Shown piece by piece: positions 34,855-43,900 of a DNA stretch of 48,224 nucleotides. The notes beneath the pieces were generated by a model. The model did not search any database, was not told the DNA's origin, and worked only from the letters and a program-made list of their open reading frames with translations. Numbering within the stretch: the first letter of the stretch is position 1; every line of letters begins with the position of its first letter. Source of the DNA: Phallusia fumigata (Eukaryota; Chordata; Ascidiacea; Phlebobranchia; Ascidiidae); the NCBI GenBank assembly GCA_008931825.1, contig QXVZ01021636.1, positions 1-48,224 of the forward strand, given 5' to 3'. The position numbers were made by a program, and so were the translations under genes.

Positions 34855-37800
34855 ATGACTCCTTCAACAACGCGCCTATGCGCCGTCTTCTTAATTTTGA
34901 CGACATTGCATTCAGGTTTGTGGCAGTTTATTTACGACTTACCAATGCCCGCATTGAAAAAGTACCCGATCTGCGCGGTAAAGGAGATTACGATGCCCGG
35001 CAGTGAATGGCATAAGCTTTTAATCTATAGGCGCGCCACCTCTCGCCATTTGACTGTATATTTGTGTTGTTGCTGTTTCAAACTAACTTTTAATCGATTC
35101 GAGCTGACCCATGCCCGCCCAACAGAGAACGTGTCGCGGGCAGTTTATTTTGGCTGTCGTTGCTAATTGTTCCGCGAAGTACATTTGATTTTGATGTCGG
35201 CGGGCGGCGTCAAGACATTTGCTGCGAAAGCTCACATTCCGATACCGAGAAACAAAAACAAACTTGCGCAGAAAATTATAATTGCTTGTAATTTGGCGTC
35301 TGTTGTTGATAAAGTCGCGACTGATTCTTAAATACTTTTGTGAGATCTGGTGGCTGATGCGGCTAATTAACCCGGCACAGAAATTGTTTGCCTTCTTGGT
35401 CTGGACCTCAAGGCGGTTCTTGAACTGCGGTCAATTGTCATGCTGCATTGTGAAGTGCAAATTACAGGCCTTCAATCTCAACATCACTTAAAGTTGTTTC
35501 ATGTGTCTTGCCACGCAAACAGGTATACGATCTCTTACAAAGTGTCGCGCACTTGGTCATCGAGCATAACACTCGGCGCTCTCTGGCGACGGACGCGCCT
35601 TAGTGGCCGAGAGGAAATCGCAAGTCAATCGCAGACGCATTAATATGCGGTTTGTGTAACGGGCGCAGTCTGCTGGGAGTCTCCACGTTTCTAAAGATTT
35701 TTACAAAGTGGAGACTCTAACGGCACGACCGACGGGAAAACGTGATAACAACTAACGCGCCTAACGGTCACTAATGACGCAGTCGGTTGTTTGCTTCGAT
35801 GTAAACCGGACATGGCTGCATAGGAGGACGAGGAGTGCACTGTTTCGTGTAAATGATTCACCACATGCCGATATTGAAAATACGTACAATTTAAATTCTT
35901 GACCCCAAGGGGCGAAAAATGTGTAAAGGACTGTTCTTATACGTACGGCCTTGGTTTGTGACGCACAGGGACATCAAGGCGAGATTTGGGCCGGCACACA
36001 ACTCGATTTACATAATTGACAGAGATTACATCGAACAGTTTGGCTCCAGTGCAATATAGAATGTTGAAAATCGGGAAATTATCCACCTCTTACTGTGATC
36101 GTTTGCGTCAGCACGGGTCGATCTGGAACCTGTTCAACCTCTCATTGCGCGTCCATCATCGGACTGACATCCGAAATTTTGTGAAGCAGAAATTCCTTTC
36201 CTCGAATATAGTGTGTCGTTTCTGACGAACCGAAGCAATCATTATGACCATAAAAACTATTTTTTTTGCACAGGCACACGAAAAACAACCTTTTCACACT
36301 GACCTCAGTCAAAAAACTGTAAAACCACGCTGTATTGGTTAACCAAAAAAACATGCCTGCTGCAACTCCATAATAACCACGTAATTACACACTGCTAGGA
36401 AACGTGCCCATCCATGCCCCACAAATATGTTATGTTGCCAAACCAGTATATTTACAGTCAACAATTAAGTAATACAATTGTTCAAACAGGTCTATGCAGA
36501 AGTATTGGCGAACGTGAACGCCGGTCTGTGACGTCTTCAAGCGATCCGGATCTGGGAGCGTTTGTGATAAAACCCGGTCATCATTCGTACCGCCAGTCTT
36601 TAGGCAAGTTGGTTAAAAAATCCTCGATTGAATCACCGACGGTCCAATCAAGCTCTGGACCATCACCTCCAACCACCCCCGATGATTTTACACCACCTCC
36701 CCCAACGACCGACGACGAGTTTTCAAGGTGAGGTTTAGAGTATGTGCAGTTATGGAAACACTAGAGGGTTTTTGCAACGCCGCAAAATCGTGTCAAGTTA
36801 ATCCGCGGCCACGATATTTTTAGGCCGACCTCGGCATACTATAATGCGATTTGATTTCGAATATGAAACGCACAAAAACACCAACACGCTTGCAGGCGAG
36901 ATTATGCGGGACAGCACAATGAAATATCACGTTAAGATTATGATTTTGTTCCAAAACGCCGTGTCAAGGCGCAAGTTTCGAGAAACGGTCAAATATGGAT
37001 CTAATCTGTCATGTGTCACTGCACGAAACGCCTTCTCATCACTGCGGGATTAGAAANGATTTTGTTCCAAAACGCCGTGTCAAGGCGCAAGTTTCGAGAA
37101 ACGGTCAAATATGGATCTAATCTGTCATGTGTCACTGCACGAAACGCCTTCTCATCACTGCGGGATTAGAAACTTCCGTATTGAACTTCCACCCCGGTTG
37201 AGAAAGTGAGCTTGAGACATTGTTTCTCACAGCCACGCGACTGAGGGTGCTTTTTCTAGCGGCCACAAAAGTTTTGTTTTTGCCAAGCGGGTAACCTCGG
37301 GCCAGTCTGACTTGGACAGGCGGCAAAAAATATGCGACGGATTAGCGAGATCGGAGAATGTGCGCCCACTATGTTATTCGCCGAACAACTATTTACCATC
37401 TTAAGACCTTGAATTCAACTGCAAATAAGCCAAATTTTCGGGCCCGAGGTGTTTGTGGTTGTGATACAGCCTGCCACTAACTACATATTACCACAGGTCA
37501 CAACTGGGATTTTTTTGCAGTGCGATCGTCAACTTCACATCGGAAGAAACAAAAGTGAAATCCGTTGTGGACACCATCGATACTCCAGATGGAAACGACC
37601 CCAACTATTTTGAAGAAGTGGACAGGAAGAAGAAGGCAGAAGAGATCGACGAATTTGCCCGAATCTTAGGAATTAACAGTCGTAAGTGGCAGTGCAAATT
37701 GCTCGTTAGGGGAGAATTAATTTTCGCTGATTGCCACCGGTTTTACTTAAACGTGACGTACAACGCCTTAACGAGTCCCCTGGGTAAGATTCCTGGCATT

Positions 37801-37956
37801 TTACCACCACTTCATAGAGACAGCTAGCAGTTTGGTGATCAAAAATTTGCCGTAATTATTTTACCCTTTGGGTAGAAAAGTGTTTAATGGCCGATACTTC
37901 TATGTACAGATGTCGGAGTAACTGGAACAGTGGAAGGCGACATGAAATTCGATAGG
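34855..37956 (+). CDS. Astacin gene: signal peptide and propeptide exons 1-4
   Basis: The ATG at 34855 is the first methionine of its frame in this exon. It opens MTPSTTRLCAVFLILTTLHS, a clear secretion signal, and ends with a phase 1 donor at 34916. Exon 2 (36490-36727) is basic, then Ser/Pro/Thr-rich (SGPSPPTTPDD). Exon 3 (37521-37681) is acidic and charged (NYFEEVDRKKKAEEIDE). Exon 4 (37910-37956) has VEGDMKF near residue 164, matching the F-E-G-D propeptide motif whose Asp blocks the zinc in latent astacins. Activation probably follows DRTR before NAAS. The exon 1 to 2 join rests on phase and signal-peptide logic only; exon 2 could begin at 36500 with a different exon 1. Confidence 0.75.
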
Positions 37957-40900
37957 GTAAGTTCCTCGAATCATTTCAGTTTAGAAGGCCGGCTTGTGCC
38001 GAGAAGGTGCTACCTAGATTTTTTTGTGAATCGAATCTGCAGCAGTGCTTTGACTTCCGGGCCATACCTCTTTCGTTTTGGCTTGTGAACATTTGTTCGT
38101 GAAATGCTAGGTACAGGAAAAGCAGTGTTAAACGCCTGGTCGCACGCATATGCCTCTTTCGGAGCTGGTATTTCCGCTGGCTCGATCCTGCTGCTTTTGC
38201 CGGCGAACGCACGGCCCGCAGCCAAGGGTTATGCAACTTACTGAATAACGATTTGTTTTTGCAGACGAGGAACGCAGCGAGCAGCGACAAGTGGCCAAAG
38301 GACAAATATGGGCGTTACCGAGGACTTGTCCGCATTCCGTACAAGATTTCTTCAAGATACAGTAAGTCTGGATACAGGTTTTTAAGCATCTCACATCGGA
38401 GTCAAAGATAACAAACATGATTTTTACAGACCGCAGTCAACTGGCGGTGATCAAAAGCGCCATGAAGGTCTACACCGACCACACCTGCATTCGTTTCCTG
38501 CCCAGAACCTCCACCGACTATCGCTACATCGCTATAAAAGACGGCAAAGGGTGGGTTACACTTCTTACATGCAATTTTGGGATTTGGAAAACGATAAACT
38601 AACCACCGTTTCGTGTAGATGTTGGGCGTACGTCGGAAGAACCGGTCTCACTGAGCAAACCGTGTCGCTTGGGATTCCAGGCTGTGTTTCAAAGGGCATC
38701 GCTGCACACGAATTCATGCACGTTGTGGGATTTCAACACGAACATTCCAGAAGCGACCGTGACAAGCACGTCAGGATTGTTAATTACAACATCCAGAACG
38801 GTAACGACCGATGGCATGCTGATGCTACATGAGCCGAATGGCGTTAACTTGCTGGTGTCCAGCCTCTGTTAAATGCCGTTTTTTATTCTGCAGACATGTC
38901 TTTGAACTTTGCAAGGTATAACGACACGATCAACCTTGTGGTGTACGATTACAACAGCGTTATGCACTATGGCAAGACCGCATTTTCAAAACAGCCCTAT
39001 CTGCCATCCATCCAGGTTAGTATTGATCCCCTCACTCCTAATGGATAATTCGTACAAATCCGATTTAAAATAGTGATGAGTATGCATAAAAAATGGGATC
39101 AATTGCATGGTTCGCTGCGATGTCACGCGTCCGTTTGGCGCTCAATGGCCAACTTAGTCGCATTTCCCACGCAAATGAGTCATGATTTAACTTTTGCCCC
39201 TGGCATCGCCCCTTAGCCTGAGCACGCGATTTAACCATATTGCCTAATCAAATTCCAGATTATCCCGAAGAGGAAGCCAGAACCGTACATCGGCCAACGC
39301 GAGAGGATGAGCCCCTACGACATCGAGGAGATTAAATACCTCTACAAATGCGGTAAGAAAATTTCCCCGCCTGATACACTTACTGTAATGCAATCTCTCC
39401 ATCTGTGAGTCACTCGTATCCCGAAGCAACTAGGTTGATTCAAAACCTGTTTGCGCCGTACACCGATACCAAGAACGGGCAATTTGCGGGCAAAACTCGT
39501 AAACCTTGCGTTACTTCGCAGCACCTGGAACCTACCAGCGATGTGGACGCGATTATATCAACCAGGCCAGCGGTTCCTTCAACAGCCCCTCCTACCCTTC
39601 CGCCTATCCGCTGGAGGCGCACTGCACATGGAACATCACGGTCCGACCGGGTTTCTACGTTAGCGCAACGTTTAAAAACATCGACATCAAAGGTAATCAC
39701 GCGTTACTTAATGACAGCAAATGCGTCAGCGAGACACACTGAACTAACACGATGTCCCTATTAAGACTCTCCACTTTGTCAACAAGACGCGATTCTGGTT
39801 CACAACGGGATCGACGCCGCTGCTTCAGTTCTGAAAAAAATTTGCGGATCGCAGAGCAAGGATATTACGGTTGGTTCATGCGACCATATTTGCACTTTTG
39901 ATGCTCGTTTTTTGGTATTTAATTGCTGGTTTTGACTTTGCAGGTTACCGGCACAAGCCGCAGCATGTTTATTATATTCAGTTCGGACACGCGACGAGAC
40001 TCGAATAAAGGATTCCGGGCCACGTTTACTGAAGGTAAGTTTTGTTGCATCCAATTTGTTCATCACCCATTTTAGCAATGGTAAAATAGATCTTCGAACT
40101 TGTTTCTACAGTGCGCAGGCCAGGACGCGTCCCAACTGCTTCCGTAATGCCGACCCTCCCACCGATCACCAACACCGTGAACGGATTTAGTTGCAACTTT
40201 GAGAGGGGGACATGTGGCATGACTCAAGACAGTTTGGACGAGCTCGACTGGAAAAGACAGTCTGGCGGTACACCAAGTCGCTACACAGGACCCGTTGGTG
40301 ACCATACCACAGGAAATGGTAACATAAACACCATTCTTCAATAAACATTAAAGAAATATAGCTCATGAAATAATTTTTGTGAAGGTTTTTACATGTACGT
40401 GGAGGCTTCAGACCCCGCTAGCCCTGGTGACAATGCAGTTATTCGTACCCCTTGGATGAGCAGAAACACTCGCTGTATTTCCTTCGCGTACAACATGTAC
40501 GGGCGACTAATGGGCAGTCTTCGTCTCTATGCATTCGAGAAACGGTAAGTTTAGTCCGAATTGATGAAGATAAAGTAGCTTGAGACAAAGCGCCAAGGTT
40601 GCGACTTCATCATTTTCTTTATCTGATCAGGAGCACCGACAGATACGGACACGAAGTTCTCTTGTGGGAGAGACTCGGCGACCAAGGCCGGCCATGGAAA
40701 ACTGCTGATTTTACTTACAGACCAAGGCGTAACGTTCAGGTAATGTGGTAAAACATACTTGTACGCCTGCATTAAACGTCCGTAAAATCGCATCCTCTAC
40801 AATGTGTGTATTTCCAAAGGCTGTGCAATTTTACTGGGAGGTGTACGTCAACTTCTATCAATCGGACGCGGCCATCGACGACATCATCATATCGCCGGGC

Positions 40901-43900
40901 TCATGCGCTTCCACCACCGTGTCGAACATCATTAGCTGGACCACTAAAAACGAACGTACAACTCAATCAACCACAACCACTGCACCACCACGCCCCCAAA
41001 CCACAACACGGCGAGTTACAACAAGACCGACCACAACGACCACAACAACAACAGTAGCAACCAAGGCCCCACTTGTTGCTGGTGTGTAACTTTTTAAAGG
41101 CGATTATAACTATCTTCGGGGCTAGTCTTTTTTATCACGGGTGATGTTATTTTCTGCAGAGATGAACTGCACTTTTGAGAATGGCCTGTGTGGCTGGAAA
41201 CAGTCGAAAAGAGACATCTTTGATTGGCAGGTGAAGAGCGGAAAGACACCAAGTCATTCGACCGGACCATCGCAAGACCACACAACCGGATCAGGTAGAC
41301 AATACCTCCCACTAACACCATTCACAATCTAAAGTATACCTTGATTAAATGCCATGCCTTGTTATTTGTGTTAACATGTACTGGATGTTTTGCAGGAAAA
41401 TACCTTTACATCGAGGCATCGTCTCCACGAAGAAATGGCCACGTTGCACGTCTCGTGTCGCCTGCTCTTACTCCCACAACTCACTGCTTCCAGGGATGGT
41501 ATCATATGTACGGAAAGCAAATCGGAAAACTTCGAGTGAGTGCAAATTCACTTTTACAGATTTCCAGATAATTTTTAAACTGTATTTTTAAATGATTCGA
41601 CCTTTTTTTTTCTGACGCAGATTTCCCAAGTCGTAAATTCGGTTTCAAAATTACTTGTCGAGTTTGACGGTAACCAAGGCAACGAGTGGCGTTACGTCAC
41701 TGCAGAAGTGAACACCCTCGACGTGAAGAAGTCAGCACGTCGCATGGACAGGCTAAGCCAGGCATGTGGTTCTTTTTTGCTCTAACAACTTTCGCTTGTT
41801 ATTGGTGTGGCGTGTTTAATAACACTTCTATTTATCACAGGAATTTAACATGTTGCCCGGAAGAAAAGGATCAAGCGAAGAGGACGAACAGCCATTCCAG
41901 GTAATCTATCCCACATATATTTCGATATTAGTAACATTTCGGACTAATTTTCTCCATAAATGTGTCAGATATAGCATGGTACGAGCATACGCGATTTATA
42001 TTTCTGCCTAATAGNTGTGGTTCTTTTTTGCTCTAACAACTTTCGCTTGTTATTGGTGTGGCGTGTTTAATAACACTTCTATTTATCACAGGAATTTAAC
42101 ATGTTGCCCGGAAGAAAAGGATCAAGCGAAGAGGACGAACAGCCATTCCAGGTAATCTATCCCACATATATTTCGATATTAGTAACATTTCGGACTAATT
42201 TTCTCCATAAATGTGTCAGATATAGCATGGTACGAGCATACGCGATTTATATTTCTGCCTAATAGCTTGTGTGAAAAATTGAATATTTCCTGAAACTAAC
42301 AAAAAAATTTACTTGTCAGGGAGAAGTACCTATGGAGGGTGGTCCTAAAAACGGATTGGCTCACGGTAAGCGGTCGACATTGGTTTTATCTGGTTGCAGA
42401 TTGTGTTCAAGTTTTTTATGGTTTACATAACGTTTGTAGATTCAGCGATGTTGGCTGACCAATCAGCGATGAACTATCAAGGCGTTCGCGTTGTTATCGA
42501 GGGTTCAACCGGCGGTGGTTACGCTGGTGACATTGCTCTTGACGACATTGTTATCACTGATGGCCCTTGCAGTAAGTTTCACACGCAAAACCTGATACAC
42601 CAAGAAACCAAACAGCGAAATGACTCCAATTTGCTTTCAAGGCTCTCCAGTGGTCACCGCAGTTCGTCCCGTACTGCTATCGAAGCTCAAGTGCTCCTTC
42701 GAGGGCACTGCAAAGCTGTGTGGCATCAAACAATTGAAGACTGATAACTTTGACTGGACACCTCACAGCAGCGGTACACCCAGCTCTGGCACTGGGCCTA
42801 AGTACGACCACACTCTGGTAAGTCATATTACTATTTCAGCAGTGTTGCTGAACAAAAGCATTTTTAAACATATCATTGTTTGCAACAGGGACGAGAAGAC
42901 GGGGTTTATCTGTACACTGAAACTTCTGGCCCAGATCGGGTAGAAAACCAAGTTGCTGAACTTATGACACCAAAGTTCACCCCGGGATCCTACTGTGTGC
43001 GCTTCTACGCCCACATGCAAGGATCTGGCATGGGATCCCTATTGGTAAGTTTTGGTTTTATTTATCTCAGAGCTTCATGCGGAATTGGGAAACAAACTAA
43101 TAATTGCTGCTCCACAGATGTTTTCTTCGGAGGACATCCCTGACAAGGTAGGAGCCAAACCAACATTGCGCTGGAGCGTTGTCGGTAATCAGGGAAAGGA
43201 CTGGTTCCAAGGCAAATTCGACTTCACTTCAACCCCGACAGCTCGATCTGTTGCGTTCATGATTCAAGGAAAAGTTGGACCCACCTTTACCAGCGACATT
43301 GCTATCGACGATTTCGCCGTCACACCAGGGTCTTGCAACGGTGCTACGACCAAACCCCCGACAACAACAACCTCAACAACGACAACAACAACGACCACAA
43401 CTCCGACAACAACAACGACAACTACAACTCCCACAACAACAACGACAACAACAACTCCCACAACAACGACTACCACCACAACTCCTACAACGACGACTCC
43501 CAAACCAACAACTACAACAGAGAAACCAACGACAACAACCACAACTACAACACAAAAACCAACGACAACAACCACAACAACAACAGAGAAACCAACGACA
43601 ACCACCACAACTACAACACAAAAACCAACGACAACAACCACAACTACAACACAAAAACCAACGACAACAACCACAACTACAACACAAAAACCAACGACAA
43701 CAACCACAACTACAACGGAAAAACCAACGACAACAACCACAACTACAACGGAAAAATCAACGACAACAACCACAACTACAACACAAAAACCAACGACAAC
43801 AACCACAACTACAACACAAAAACCAACGACAACAACAACAACAACGCAGAAACCTACAACAACAAAACGACCGACTCAATCAGTGAGGCTTCTTTATCCA

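Noticed and set aside
39787-39869. Shorter CUB exon starting after the AG at 39786
   Set aside because: In phase, but it would lose SPLCQQ and with it the third conserved CUB cysteine; 39766 has a better pyrimidine tract and keeps it.
43264-43806. 180-residue minus-strand ORF of Val/Gly/Cys repeats, and plus-strand Gln- and Asn-rich ORFs in the same place
   Set aside because: They are frame shadows of the Thr-rich exon: ACA/ACC repeats read as poly-Val on the other strand and poly-Gln/Asn in other frames.
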